A stretch of DNA of 64,000 nucleotides from Thauera aromatica K172 (GCF_003030465.1 NZ_CP028339.1:992001-1056000); one strand, 5' to 3'; positions 7,148-24,050 are shown, numbered from the stretch's first letter. Made by a program: numbers and translations. The notes: generated by a model not told the origin, from the sequence alone.

Positions 7148-8494
7148 ATGGCCGCACCTGACATGACTTCCGCTACTCTCGATGCCTCCCAGAACGGCAC
7201 GCCGCCGGCCGATGCCGGCCGTGCCGCCCGTATCGGCCTGTGGGCCCTGGGCCTGGGCTTCGGTGGCTTCCTGCTGTGGGCAGCGCTGGCCCCGCTGGAC
7301 GAAGGCGTTCCCAGCCAGGGCACGGTGACCATCGACACCAAGCGCAAGGCCGTCCAGCATCTGAGCGGCGGCATCATCAAGCGTGTGCTGGTACGCGAGG
7401 GCGAACTGGTGCAGGAAGGCCAGCCACTGATCGAGCTGGATCCGGCCACGGCGCGGGCCAACCACGAATCCGTGCGCCAGCGCTATCTCGGGCTGCGTGC
7501 GATGCAGGGCCGGCTGGAGGCCGAGCAGTCCGGCAGCGACGCCATCGTTTTTCACCCGGATCTGCTCGAAGCCGCCGCCGACCCGCTGATCAGGGGGCAG
7601 ATGGACATGCAGCGGCAATTGTTCCAGTCGCGCCGTGCCGCGCTGCGCGCCACCTTGCAGGGCATCGAGGAAAGCATTCTCGGCCAGCAGGCGCTGCTGC
7701 AGACTTACGAGAACATGATCGGCCCCCGCCGCAGCCAGCGCGCGCTGCTGCAGGAGGAACTCGGGCACACCCGAGCGCTGGTCGCCGAAGGCTATGCGCC
7801 GCGCAACCGCCAGCTCGAGCTCGAGCGCGCCGTGGCCGAGGCGGACGCCTCGCTCGCTGAGCTGATGGGGAATACGACCCGGGCCCAGCGCGCGATCGCC
7901 GAGCTGCGCCAGCAGGCGCTGGCGCGCCGGCAGGAATACCGTAAGGAAGTCGAAACCGAACTGGCTGGCGTCCTGCGCGAAGTGCAGTCCGATGCCGAGA
8001 AGCTGGTTGCCGTCCGTGCCGATCTCGACCGCACCGAGATTCGCTCGCCGGCCGCCGGTCAGGTGATCGGGCTGGCGATGCAGACCGTGGGCGGTGTGGT
8101 GCAGGCCGGGCAGAAGCTGATGGATGTGGTGCCCGAGGACGAGCCCTTGCTTCTCGAAGCGCGGATCGAGCCGCACCTGATCGACAAGGTGCACGCCGGC
8201 CTGCCTACCGACATCCGCTTCAATGCCTTTGCTCATTCGCCGCAACTGGTGGTGCAGGGCGAAGTGATGTCGGTGTCGAGCGACCTGCTGACCGAGCAGA
8301 TCGGTGGTGGCCAGATTCAGTATTATCTGGCGCGCGTGAAGGTGACTCCGGATGGCATGGCGTCACTCGGCAAGCGCCGCATGCAGCCGGGCATGCCGGC
8401 CGAAGTGATCATCAAGACCGGCGAGCGCTCCCTGCTGACCTATCTGCTGAACCCGCTGACCAAGCGCCTGGCGGCGTCGCTGAAGGAGGAGTGA
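7148..8494 (+). CDS. HlyD-family periplasmic adaptor of the type I secretion system
   Basis: 448-residue membrane-fusion protein. A single N-terminal membrane anchor (GLWALGLGFGGFLLWAALAP) is followed by a biotinyl-lipoyl-like half motif (IDTKRKAVQHLSGGIIKRVL), a long alpha-helical hairpin rich in Gln, Glu and Arg, and a beta-barrel part containing RSPAAGQVIGLAMQTVGGVV. It bridges the inner-membrane ABC subunits to the outer-membrane channel. ATG 7148 was chosen because homology and the anchor start just after it; the open frame extends upstream without support. The downstream channel gene follows 2 nt after its stop. Confidence 0.9.
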   Translation: MAAPDMTSATLDASQNGTPPADAGRAARIGLWALGLGFGGFLLWAALAPLDEGVPSQGTVTIDTKRKAVQHLSGGIIKRVLVREGELVQEGQPLIELDPATARANHESVRQRYLGLRAMQGRLEAEQSGSDAIVFHPDLLEAAADPLIRGQMDMQRQLFQSRRAALRATLQGIEESILGQQALLQTYENMIGPRRSQRALLQEELGHTRALVAEGYAPRNRQLELERAVAEADASLAELMGNTTRAQRAIAELRQQALARRQEYRKEVETELAGVLREVQSDAEKLVAVRADLDRTEIRSPAAGQVIGLAMQTVGGVVQAGQKLMDVVPEDEPLLLEARIEPHLIDKVHAGLPTDIRFNAFAHSPQLVVQGEVMSVSSDLLTEQIGGGQIQYYLARVKVTPDGMASLGKRRMQPGMPAEVIIKTGERSLLTYLLNPLTKRLAASLKEE

Positions 8495-8496
8495 GC

Positions 8497-9864
8497 ATGG
8501 CCGATTCCCGTTCCCTGCTCCGGCTTTGCGGCGCCTGGCTGCGTTCCCTGGTGGTTGCGGCCGCCCTGGGCGCGGTGTGCGCGCCGGCCTGGAGCCTGGA
8601 TCTGATGCAGGCTTACCAGGCCGCGCTGGCACAGGATGCCACGATCCGCGCGGCGCGCGCAGCCCGGGATGCAGCGGTCGAACGCCTGCCGCAGGCGCGC
8701 GCCCAGCTGTTGCCGAACATCGCGATCAGTCTCGGCCGCAACAAGAACGATATCGACCGCACCCAGGAGAATTCGCTCGGGCAGGAGGTGGAGTTCGGTG
8801 ACGAGTATTTCAGCTACAACCAGTCCCTGCAGTTGCGCCAGCCCTTGTTCCGGATGCCGCTGTTCGCCGGGCTGCGCCAGGCCGGCTTCGTCGTCGACGA
8901 CGCCGAGGCGACGCTCGAGCGCGAGCTGCAGGATCTCGGCGCGCGCGTCGCCGGCGCCTACATGGAAGCCTTGCTGGCGCAGGATGCGCTGGATCTCGTG
9001 CTCAAGCAGAAGGCCGTCACCACCACCCAGCTCGATGCGGCGCGCAAGTCGCTTGAAGCGGGCTTTGGCACGCGCACCGACATCGACGAGGCCCAGGCGC
9101 GGCTGGACATGAACATGGCCGATGAGCTCAGCGCGCGTCAGCACGTGGACTTCACCCGCCGTCAGCTCGAGATCCTCATCGATCAGCCGGTCGATGCGCT
9201 CGCCGGCATTGATGCGGAACGCTTGCCCTTGCTGCCGCCCGAGCCGGCCGATGTCACGGAATGGGTTCGCCTCGCCGAGGAAAACAGCCCTGAAGTTCGC
9301 GCCCTCGAGGCGCGGCTGGAAGCGGCGAGGGCCGAAATCGCCAAGGCGCGTGGCGGCCATTACCCCACCGTCGATGCAGTGGCACAGATTTCACGCAGCG
9401 GCAGCGAGAATGTCACTTCGCCCAGTTCGAGCTATACCAACCGCCTGATTGGCCTCCAGGTCAATATTCCGCTGTTTGCCGGTGGCTATGTCAACTCGAC
9501 CGTCCGCCAGGCCATTGCCGAGCAGACCCGCGCCGAGGAAAACCTCGAGGCCGTGCGCCGTGACCTCGCCGTGCGGGTGCACCGCGAACACCGCGGGGTG
9601 ACCGAAGGCGTGCTCAAGGTCAGGGCGCTCGAACAGGCCGCGCGCTCGGCGCAGCAGCTGGTGCGATCGAGCCGGCGTTCGTTCGAAGCCGGCAGCCGCA
9701 CCACGGTCGACGTCCTCAATGCCGAGCAGCAACTGCAGGTCACGTTGCGCGACCTGGCCGAGGCGCGCTACCTGTATCTGGTGTCGCGCGTGCGCTTGCG
9801 TGCGCTGGTGGGGCAGGACCGGGAACGGAGCGTCGCCGAGATCAATGCCTGGCTGAAGGGCTGA
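8497..9864 (+). CDS. TolC-family outer membrane channel of the type I secretion system
   Basis: 455-residue outer membrane efflux protein. A signal peptide (SLVVAAALGAVCAPAWS) is followed by the TolC-type repeat: helical segments starting LMQAYQAALAQDATIRAARA and, in the second half, SPEVRALEARLEAARAEIAK, with strands such as NRLIGLQVNIPLFAGG. ATG 8497 is preferred over the in-frame GTG 8491 because AAGGAGGA at 8483-8490 is 6 nt away from the ATG but abuts the GTG. It is the last gene of the export cluster, and dciA runs convergently just after it. Confidence 0.92.
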   Translation: MADSRSLLRLCGAWLRSLVVAAALGAVCAPAWSLDLMQAYQAALAQDATIRAARAARDAAVERLPQARAQLLPNIAISLGRNKNDIDRTQENSLGQEVEFGDEYFSYNQSLQLRQPLFRMPLFAGLRQAGFVVDDAEATLERELQDLGARVAGAYMEALLAQDALDLVLKQKAVTTTQLDAARKSLEAGFGTRTDIDEAQARLDMNMADELSARQHVDFTRRQLEILIDQPVDALAGIDAERLPLLPPEPADVTEWVRLAEENSPEVRALEARLEAARAEIAKARGGHYPTVDAVAQISRSGSENVTSPSSSYTNRLIGLQVNIPLFAGGYVNSTVRQAIAEQTRAEENLEAVRRDLAVRVHREHRGVTEGVLKVRALEQAARSAQQLVRSSRRSFEAGSRTTVDVLNAEQQLQVTLRDLAEARYLYLVSRVRLRALVGQDRERSVAEINAWLKG

Positions 9865-9882
9865 AGGCGGGCCGGCGCGGTT

Positions 9883-10320
9883 CTACTGCGTACGGGCCCG
9901 CCGGGCCAGGCGCTCGATCGCCGCGCGTAGATCGGACTCGGGAGGGAGGACCGCGGCGAAATGCTCGAGGTGGTCACGGGCGGATCGGGAAAGGCTTCGG
10001 TCCGCTGCCATGCTGCTGTGGGGGGCGGCCGGCTCGGAGACGAGAACCTTGACCTTGAGGGTGTGGACCGGTTGTCCTGCCTGGTTCAGCAGCCCGATCA
10101 CTGTTGGTGCCATCTGTCTGAGCCTGACCGCGGCTGCGCCGGACTGCGCAAAGATGACCAGCACGCCTTCCTTCAGGTTGGCGACCCGGCACTGCGCGGC
10201 GAGTGGCGGTGCAAGCGCGCCGTCGAGCGCGGCCTGAAGGCGGCGCAGACGGTTGGCGTGGTCCTGCAGCCGGGCGAGCGCATCGCCACTTCCCAGGTAA
10301 CGTCGAAGAGGCTGGCTCAT
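9883..10320 (-). CDS. dciA: DciA-family protein (DUF721)
   Basis: 145 residues with the DUF721 pattern ([20 protein letters not shown], then [20 protein letters not shown]). Family members such as Pseudomonas DciA help load the replicative helicase at the origin. The start used is [11 protein letters not shown] at 10320, where family similarity begins; an upstream in-frame ATG at 10371 would add 17 residues. It is divergent from secA, an arrangement common in betaproteobacteria. The last 30 residues are Arg/Ala-rich. Confidence 0.75.
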   Translation of the reverse strand: MSQPLRRYLGSGDALARLQDHANRLRRLQAALDGALAPPLAAQCRVANLKEGVLVIFAQSGAAAVRLRQMAPTVIGLLNQAGQPVHTLKVKVLVSEPAAPHSSMAADRSLSRSARDHLEHFAAVLPPESDLRAAIERLARRARTQ

Positions 10321-10414
10321 GGTTGCGGTGGGCAGGGGAAAACTGCCGTCATGGGGGTTGCGATGCGCCATGATAAACTGCCGCCTTTGCCGAATCGACG
10401 TCGACCCCAAAAAC

Positions 10415-13141
<2,727 letters not shown>

Positions 13142-13184
13142 TCCGTCCGCCGCAAGGCGCGGCGCCCGACGGGGCGGCAGAAGG

Positions 13185-13204
13185 CCCGGGGCCTTCGCCC
13201 CGGG
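13185..13204. terminator. GC-rich hairpin after secA
   Basis: Perfect 8-bp stem CCCGGGGC / GCCCCGGG with a CTTC tetraloop, 44 nt after the secA stop. There is no T-run, so it may be a weak terminator or an mRNA 3' stabiliser between secA and argJ. Confidence 0.4.
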
Positions 13205-13249
13205 TCACGTCGGAGCAATCGAACACAACCATCGAGGGGCAATGATTCC

Positions 13250-16047
<2,798 letters not shown>

Positions 16048-16138
16048 TCCCGCCAGGCCCCGCCGCCGCCGGCCGCGCGCCAGCGCAACTTTCGACGCCA
16101 CCCTCGCGGTGGCGTCTGCACAACAAGGAGCCTGATCA

Positions 16139-16456
16139 ATGGCCTTCGCCGACAACCTGAAAACCCTGCCCGGCGTGTCGCATCTCGCCGCCCTGAACCT
16201 GCTCGACGCCGCCGACGCGGTCGTCGCCAGCATCGAAAACAAGCCCGGCCAGGCCGGCTCGCTCGCGGTGTACAACCACCTCGCCCAGCTCTACGGCGCG
16301 ATCTCGCCCGAGGCCGCGCGGAAGGGGCTGGAGCTGTACGCCGAGCACACCGAGGATGCCCGCGCCCATCCCGGCAAGCACCCCAACATCGATCGCCTGA
16401 TCGGCCTGATCGAACGCGGCGAGACGCTCAAGGTGAAGCAGGTGTTTGCGGTCTGA
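16139..16456 (+). CDS. DUF2322 family protein
   Basis: 105 residues, soluble and mostly helical (FADNLKTLPGVSHLAALNLL, then ENKPGQAGSLAVYNHLAQLY). The sequence fits the DUF2322 family of short proteobacterial proteins of unknown function. A strong AAGGAG ribosome binding site precedes the ATG. It lies about 90 nt after purB on the same strand and is followed by the nested palindromic repeat and a bidirectional terminator. Confidence 0.8.
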   Translation: MAFADNLKTLPGVSHLAALNLLDAADAVVASIENKPGQAGSLAVYNHLAQLYGAISPEAARKGLELYAEHTEDARAHPGKHPNIDRLIGLIERGETLKVKQVFAV

Positions 16457-16467
16457 GGCTGCTCTCT

Positions 16468-16686
16468 GCGGTAGACCTCGGAGTCGGTGGCCTGTCGCCA
16501 ACTTCACGAGCGCCGAGGCGGAGGGCGTCGCGGGGGAAACAAGGCGCCGCATGTTTGAGGCGCGCAGCGCCGAGTTTGCGTCGCCGCCCCCGCGACGTGC
16601 TCCGCCGAGGGTAGCCGAAGGCCGCGAGGGCAGGCGGCGACAGGCCACCGACGCCGAGGTCGGATCGAGGCCGCGCACACTACCGC
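16468..16686. repeat. Nested imperfect palindrome, REP/MITE-like element
   Basis: Three pairs of inverted arms share one centre. The outer arms are GCGGTAG (16468-16474) with CTACCGC (16680-16686). Next come 25-nt arms at 16475-16499 and 16636-16660, matching at 24 of 25 positions. The inner 20-nt arms at 16517-16536 and 16587-16606 match at 18 of 20. The core has the CGCCGCATGTTTGAG and CGAGTTTGCG pattern often seen in dispersed bacterial repeats. A 91-codon open frame across it has no protein character. It sits just before a bidirectional terminator, between convergent genes. Confidence 0.75.
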
Positions 16687-16707
16687 CTGTCATTCCCGAG
16701 AAAAGCA

Positions 16708-16729
16708 AAAGGCGCCTGTAGGCGCCTTT
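16708..16729. terminator. Bidirectional intrinsic terminator
   Basis: AAAGGCGCC and GGCGCCTTT form a 9-bp stem with a TGTA loop, with A and T runs on both sides. It is placed to end the purB/DUF2322 transcript from the left and the secF transcript from the right. Confidence 0.85.
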
Positions 16730-16752
16730 CTCGTATCGGGAAGACCGTGGCT

Positions 16753-17685
16753 TCAGACCACCGCCTCTTCCTTCTCCTTTTTCGGCTTCACGAACTGCTC
16801 GCGCGACACCCCCAGCCACATCACCAGGGGGCTGGCGACGAGCACCGAGGAGTAGATGCCGAACAGGATGCCGATGGTCAGTGCCAGGGCGAAGTAGTAC
16901 AGCGTCTCGCCGCCGAAGATCAGCATCGACAGCACCATGATCTGGGTGCTGCCGTGGGTGATCACGGTACGCGAGATCGTGCTCGTGATCGCGTGGTCCA
17001 GCACCGCCGGGGTGTCCATGCTGCGCTTCTTGCGGAACGTCTCGCGCACGCGGTCGAACACCACCACCGATTCGTTCACCGAGTAGCCCAGCACCGCCAG
17101 CACCGCGGCCAGCACCGGCAGCGAGAACTCCCACTGGAAGAACGCGAAAAAGCCCAGGATGATGATCACGTCGTGGAGGTTGGCGATGATCGCCGACACC
17201 GCGAAGCGCCATTCGAAGCGCAGCGCGAGATAGACCACGATGCCCAGGATCACCAGCAGCAGCGCCATCGCCCCGTCGGTGGCGAGCTCCTTGCCCACCT
17301 GCGGGCCGACGAACTCGACGCGGCGCAGCTCCGGTGCGCTGCCCGTCACCGATTTGAGCGTCGCCATGACGGTTTCCGACACCCGCGAAGTGTCCAGGTC
17401 GTCGCGGTTGGGCAGGCGGATCAGCAGGTCGCGGGCGCTGCCGAAGTTCTGCACCTGAGCGTCGGGGTAGCCGCTGGCGGTGAGCGCCTCGCGGATCGGC
17501 TCGAGTTGGGGCGCTTCGGCGTAGCTGACCTCGACCAGGGTGCCGCCGGTGAACTCCACCGACAGGTGCAGGCCGCGGGTGGCGAGGAAGAACACCGCCA
17601 GCACGAAGGTGATCAACGAGATGACGTTGAACACCAGCGCGTGGCGCATGAACGGGATGTCTTTCTTGATGCGGAAGAATTCCAT
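16753..17685 (-). CDS. secF: Protein translocase subunit SecF
   Basis: 310 residues. The N-terminal membrane segment (ALVFNVISLITFVLAVFFLA) is followed by the periplasmic domain (HLSVEFTGGTLVEVSY) and a cluster of five more membrane segments including LHDVIIILGFFAFFQWEFSL and GYSVNESVVVFDRVRE. With SecD it uses the proton gradient to pull exported proteins out of SecYEG. It lies 27 nt downstream of secD. Its gene is last in the queA-tgt-yajC-secD-secF series and is followed by a terminator. Confidence 0.97.
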   Translation of the reverse strand: MEFFRIKKDIPFMRHALVFNVISLITFVLAVFFLATRGLHLSVEFTGGTLVEVSYAEAPQLEPIREALTASGYPDAQVQNFGSARDLLIRLPNRDDLDTSRVSETVMATLKSVTGSAPELRRVEFVGPQVGKELATDGAMALLLVILGIVVYLALRFEWRFAVSAIIANLHDVIIILGFFAFFQWEFSLPVLAAVLAVLGYSVNESVVVFDRVRETFRKKRSMDTPAVLDHAITSTISRTVITHGSTQIMVLSMLIFGGETLYYFALALTIGILFGIYSSVLVASPLVMWLGVSREQFVKPKKEKEEAVV

Positions 17686-17712
17686 GATTCGGTTCCCTGT
17701 CCTTTCGTCCGC

Positions 17713-19593
17713 TCAGCGCTTGGCGGCGGTGTCGGCTGCCGGCTTCCAGACCGTGCCGATCGACAGACCGTCGATCTTGCGGCGGCGGCCGTAGATGAAG
17801 TTGATCAGCATCCGCGACACCAGGATGGCGCTGAACATCGAGGTCAGGATGCCCAGGCAGTGCACCACCGCGAAACCGCGCACCGGGCCGGAGCCGAACA
17901 CGAGCAGGGCGATGCCGGCGATCAGGGTGGTGATGTTGGAGTCGAGGATGGTGTCGAAGGCGCGGTCGTAGCCGGCGGCGATCGCTGCCTGCGGGCTGGC
18001 GCCGTTGCGCAGCTCTTCGCGGATGCGCTCGTTGATCAGCACGTTGGCGTCGATCGCCATGCCCAGGGTGAGCGCCATCGCGGCGATCCCGGGCAGGGTC
18101 AGGGTGGCCTGCAGCAGCGACAGCAGCGCCACCAGCAGCAGCAGGTTGGCGGCGAGCGCGACCGAGGACACCAGGCCGAACAGCAGGTAGTAGGCGCACA
18201 TGAAGGCGACGATCGCGAGGAAGCCCCACAGCGTCGAGTGGAAGCCCTTGGTGATGTTCTCCGCGCCCAGGCTGGGGCCGACGGTGCGCTCCTCGATGAT
18301 CTCCATCGGTGCGGCGAGCGAACCGGCGCGCAGCAGCAGGGCAACGTCGTTGGCTTCGACTGTGGTCATGCGCCCCGAGATCTGCACCCGGCCGCCGCCG
18401 ATCTCGCTGCGGATCACCGGCGCGGTGACAACTTCGCCCTGGCCTTTTTCGATCAGCAGGATCGCCATGCGCTTGCCGACGCTCTCGCGCGTGACGTCAC
18501 GGAAGATGCGTGCGCCGGCGGCATCGAGGGTCAGATGCACGGCGGGCTCGTTGGTCTGGCCGTCGAAGCCGGGCTGGGCATCGGTGAGGCGGTCGCCGGT
18601 GAGCACGACCTGCTTCTTGACCAGCAGCGGCGAGCCGCCGCGCTCGGTGTACAGCTCGGTGCCGAAGGGAATGCTGCCGGCCAGGGCCTGCTCGATGGCG
18701 CCCGGGGTGTCGTCGACCATGCGCACTTCGAGGGTGGCGGTGCGGCCGAGGATGTCCTTCGCCTTGGCCACGTCCTGCACACCAGGCAGCTGCACGACGA
18801 TGCGTTCGGCCCCTTGTTGCTGGATCACCGGCTCGGCGACGCCGAGCTCGTTGATGCGGTTGTGCAAGGTGGTGATGTTCTGCTTGATCGCGAAGTCGCG
18901 CATCGTCTGCTGCGCCTGCGGAGTCAGGGTGGCGACGAGCTTGAGGTCGTCGGCAGCATCGTCACGCTCGGCGAGCTGGAGGTCGGTGGTGGAGTCCTGG
19001 ATCGCACGGCGACCGGCTTCGCGCTGGGCGGGATCGCGGAAGCGGACCACCACGGTGTTGCCTTCGCGGCTGATGCCGGCATGGCGCACGCTCTTGTCGC
19101 GCATCAGGGTGCGCAGGTCGCCGGTGGTGGCGTCGAGGCGCTTGAGTAGTGCGCCCGGCATGTCCACTTCGAGGAGGAAATGCACGCCGCCGCGCAGGTC
19201 GAGGCCGAGGTACATGGGCAGGGCCTGGATCGACGTGAGCCAGCTCGGCGAAGCCGACAGCAGGTTCAGGGCGACGACGTAGGACGGGTCGGCGGGGTCG
19301 GGAGTGAACGCCTGTTCGATGACGTCCTTGGCGCGCAGCTGGGTTTCGGTGTCGGCGAGGCGCACACGCACGCTGGTCGCGTCGGAGAAGATGCCGGTGT
19401 GGTCGATGCCGGCGGCGCGCAGGGCGCTGCCGATGCGCTCGGTGACCGCGACCGGATCGAGCTTGAGGGTGGCCTTGGCGCTCGACACCTGCACTGCCGG
19501 CACTTCGCCGTAGAAATTGGGCAGGGTATAGATCAGGCCCCAGAGCAGCACGAGGCCGATGAGGATGTTCTTCCAGAGAGGGTAGCGGTTCAT
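17713..19593 (-). CDS. secD: Protein translocase subunit SecD
   Basis: 626 residues. The first membrane segment (ILIGLVLLWGLIYTLPNFYG) precedes a large periplasmic P1 region carrying GLDLRGGVHFLLEVD. The C-terminal half has five membrane segments, with the charged motif GMAIDANVLINERIREEL and the SNITTLIAGIALLVFGSGPV stretch. It works with SecF and YajC in the Sec accessory complex. The start ATG at 19593 matches the family start (MNRYPLWKNIL). Confidence 0.97.
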   Translation of the reverse strand: MNRYPLWKNILIGLVLLWGLIYTLPNFYGEVPAVQVSSAKATLKLDPVAVTERIGSALRAAGIDHTGIFSDATSVRVRLADTETQLRAKDVIEQAFTPDPADPSYVVALNLLSASPSWLTSIQALPMYLGLDLRGGVHFLLEVDMPGALLKRLDATTGDLRTLMRDKSVRHAGISREGNTVVVRFRDPAQREAGRRAIQDSTTDLQLAERDDAADDLKLVATLTPQAQQTMRDFAIKQNITTLHNRINELGVAEPVIQQQGAERIVVQLPGVQDVAKAKDILGRTATLEVRMVDDTPGAIEQALAGSIPFGTELYTERGGSPLLVKKQVVLTGDRLTDAQPGFDGQTNEPAVHLTLDAAGARIFRDVTRESVGKRMAILLIEKGQGEVVTAPVIRSEIGGGRVQISGRMTTVEANDVALLLRAGSLAAPMEIIEERTVGPSLGAENITKGFHSTLWGFLAIVAFMCAYYLLFGLVSSVALAANLLLLVALLSLLQATLTLPGIAAMALTLGMAIDANVLINERIREELRNGASPQAAIAAGYDRAFDTILDSNITTLIAGIALLVFGSGPVRGFAVVHCLGILTSMFSAILVSRMLINFIYGRRRKIDGLSIGTVWKPAADTAAKR

Positions 19594-19702
19594 CGTCGGC
19601 GGGAAAGTGGAGGAGCGAGGCGGAAAGGCGCAGTGCGGAGGGCGCGGCGCAGGGCGGTGGAGCGCGCCGGCGGGTGGAGGCCCGCCGGTGTGCCGGCAGG
19701 CC

Positions 19703-20029
19703 TTACAGCGACTTCAGCGTACCCTTGGGCAGCACGGTGGCGACCGCCTGCTTCTGCACGGCGACCACGGTGCTGGCGGCGATCTCGACGTGCACGAAGC
19801 TGTCGCCGACTTCGGTGACGCGGCCGGCGATGCCGCCGCCGGTGACGACTTCGTCGCCCTTGGCCAGCGCCTCGACCATCGACTTGTGTTCCTTCGCGCG
19901 CTTCATCTGCGGGCGGATCATCAGGAACCACAGCACCACGAACATCAGGATCAGCGGCAGAAGGCCCATCAGGCCGCCAGTGGGGTCGGCAGCGCCCGCG
20001 GCCTGGGCGTAGGCATTGGAAATCAGCAC
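19703..20029 (-). CDS. yajC: Preprotein translocase subunit YajC
   Basis: 108 residues. A single membrane segment (GLLPLILMFVVLWFLMIRPQ) is followed by the small cytoplasmic domain (GDEVVTGGGIAGRVTEVGDS). The start is GTG at 20029 (VLISNAYAQ) because GGAG lies 7 nt before it; the open frame extends upstream only by chance. YajC is an accessory of the SecDF complex. It sits between tgt and secD, as in many proteobacteria. Confidence 0.95.
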   Translation of the reverse strand: MLISNAYAQAAGAADPTGGLMGLLPLILMFVVLWFLMIRPQMKRAKEHKSMVEALAKGDEVVTGGGIAGRVTEVGDSFVHVEIAASTVVAVQKQAVATVLPKGTLKSL

Positions 20030-20121
20030 GTTGAAACTCCGGTTGGGCAGAAAAGCGGTGAAGTATAGCAGCAGCCGGGATCGTGCCCGGGATGGGTGAG
20101 ACGGCGCGCGCGCCGAACGGT

Positions 20122-22312
<2,191 letters not shown>

Positions 22313-22421
22313 TGCGGTGAAAGTGAGAATGAAAGGGCGAGCCCTCGGCTTGGTAGGGGCAAGAGATCCTTCTCTCGCGCTTGCTGCCGTGGCGCTTGTT
22401 CGGAGATAATGCGCCTCCCCT

Positions 22422-22506
22422 GCCGGGATGGCGGAATCGGTAGACGCAGCGGATTCAAAATCCGCCGCCGCAAGGTGTAAGGGTTCGAGTCCCTTTCCCG
22501 GCACCA
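22422..22506 (+). tRNA. tRNA-Leu (anticodon CAA)
   Basis: The sequence starts GCCGGGA and ends TCCCGGCA followed by an encoded CCA (22504-22506). The anticodon loop is TTCAAAA inside the stem GCGGA/TCCGC, giving anticodon CAA for UUG codons. A long variable arm and the TTCGAGTCC T-loop are present, as expected for a class II leucine tRNA. It lies between the divergent queA start and the hipBA module. Confidence 0.95.
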
Positions 22507-22712
22507 CTAGAAAAATCAGTAAGTTAGAGGCGGTGAAGCGCGGCGAAAGGTCGCCATTCTAGGGTTTTTGCAGCAATTGTGCAGCACTGACCCTCGCGCT
22601 GCACCGGCATCCGTCTCCCCTCGAAGCAGTGCCTGGTATCGAGACGCACGCCTGCAGGTCGTTGGCCGGAAAAACAGGGCGACCTTTTGCGTGCGCTGAC
22701 GGGAGCGTGAGT

Positions 22713-24050
22713 TCAGAGCCGCTTCCTGGAGACCAACAAGCTGTTGGCGACTGCGTCGAACACGTCCGCCGGGAAATCCGGTGGCAGTGCCCGGCTGAGC
22801 GCCTCCAGGACGTGGCTGGTCCGCGAGACCAACTCGTCGATGAGGTGTTCCATGTCGCGGCCAAGCCCGCACTTCTGTGCCATATCGTTGAAATGGCGCC
22901 GCTGGATGTCCCGCAACCGGTAGTGCGTGTTCTTGCCGCGCACGGCCATGGCCAGGCGAAGCTTCTCGTAATCGAGCTGATTCGGGCCTGTCCCGGCGAC
23001 GGGCCAGGCCGACAGCACGTCGTAGAGCGGCGTGAGGCGGTAACGCCCTCCCGGGAGCAGGAAGAGGGAAAAATTCTTGGCGTGGCCATCGGTGGCGGCG
23101 AGCATCCAGAAGAGCAGTTGGGCTGTGAAGAGCGTCTTGAGGTCGGCCTCACGAGCCTCCGACTGCTGCAGGATGCGCGCGAGGTCTACCAGACCGGGGC
23201 CGCCATCGGATTCGTACTTGGCACCGGGCGGGGTGCCGGTCGCCTGGCAGAAATCTTCCTGCGGCAGGCGTAGCCAGTAGCTGCCGGAACTCGCCAGGCG
23301 GCGATCGAAGCGTTCGACAATCAGTACCTTCTGGTCGCCGAAGCGCTGGATTTCGCACGCGGCGACCGGCAGGCCGAAGCCGGCCAGGACTTGCGCGCAA
23401 AGCCACTCGTTTTCGACCGAGGTGCGCATGTCTGCCTGGCGGTTGCCGACCAAGCCGAGCGGCAGCTTGAAAATATGGGTGGTCGGTGTGGCGCCCAGCG
23501 GACGGCACCAGCGCCCGTCATGCCGGGTCAGGGCGGTTTTCTCCTGGGCGCCCGCGATCGAGATGCGGAAGTCACCGTCGTCGGCCGCAGCCTGACCCAG
23601 AAGCTTGTTTGGGGAAACGGTGCCCTTGAGGATACGTTCTATGCCGGCATCGTCGAGCGGTTCGACGTCGATGCGGAACACACCGCCAGGCTCTACGTCA
23701 TCTGGGAGAAGTTGCACGGCGCCCACGCAGTCGCGTCCGATGGCCTGCAGGAGGTCGAAGGCTCCGGTGCTGTCGGTGCGGAAGCGGGACTGCAGCCGCG
23801 TGCGGATGCGGTCGCTGTCGGGCAGCAGGTTGTCGAAGTAATTGCGCACGGCATCGCCCCGCAGGGGCAGATTGTCCAGCGTAAAGGGCAGGGACAGGGA
23901 CAGGGGACGCCCTTCGGGTGATGCCACCCAGTCCCGTTCGTACTGGAACTCGGTCGCTCCCCGCGCCGGCAGACGCCACTGCCCGACCAGCCTGCCGTTG
24001 ATCCAGGCGTTCAGAATCCGGGTGTGCGAAGGGCGGCCCATCGCTACCAC
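22713..24050 (-). CDS. hipA: HipA-family serine/threonine kinase toxin
   Basis: 445 residues, close to E. coli HipA (440). Visible are the N-terminal subdomain (AWINGRLVGQWRL), the ATP loop GAQEK (167-171) in RISIAGAQEKTAL, the catalytic loop DGHAKNFS (Asp321, Asn326) and the metal Asp344 in PLYDVLS. E. coli HipA phosphorylates glutamyl-tRNA synthetase and causes growth arrest; the target here is not known. Its start overlaps the end of hipB. About 200 bp between its end and the tRNA-Leu gene hold no recognisable gene. Confidence 0.92.
   Translation of the reverse strand: MVAMGRPSHTRILNAWINGRLVGQWRLPARGATEFQYERDWVASPEGRPLSLSLPFTLDNLPLRGDAVRNYFDNLLPDSDRIRTRLQSRFRTDSTGAFDLLQAIGRDCVGAVQLLPDDVEPGGVFRIDVEPLDDAGIERILKGTVSPNKLLGQAAADDGDFRISIAGAQEKTALTRHDGRWCRPLGATPTTHIFKLPLGLVGNRQADMRTSVENEWLCAQVLAGFGLPVAACEIQRFGDQKVLIVERFDRRLASSGSYWLRLPQEDFCQATGTPPGAKYESDGGPGLVDLARILQQSEAREADLKTLFTAQLLFWMLAATDGHAKNFSLFLLPGGRYRLTPLYDVLSAWPVAGTGPNQLDYEKLRLAMAVRGKNTHYRLRDIQRRHFNDMAQKCGLGRDMEHLIDELVSRTSHVLEALSRALPPDFPADVFDAVANSLLVSRKRL

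Noticed and set aside
16446-16721. 91-codon open frame after the DUF2322 gene
   Set aside because: It lies wholly inside the nested palindrome and has no recognisable protein pattern.
22490-22712. Attachment site duplicate of the tRNA-Leu 3' end
   Set aside because: I looked for a second copy of the T-arm/acceptor sequence between the tRNA and nhaR and found none, and no integrase is visible.
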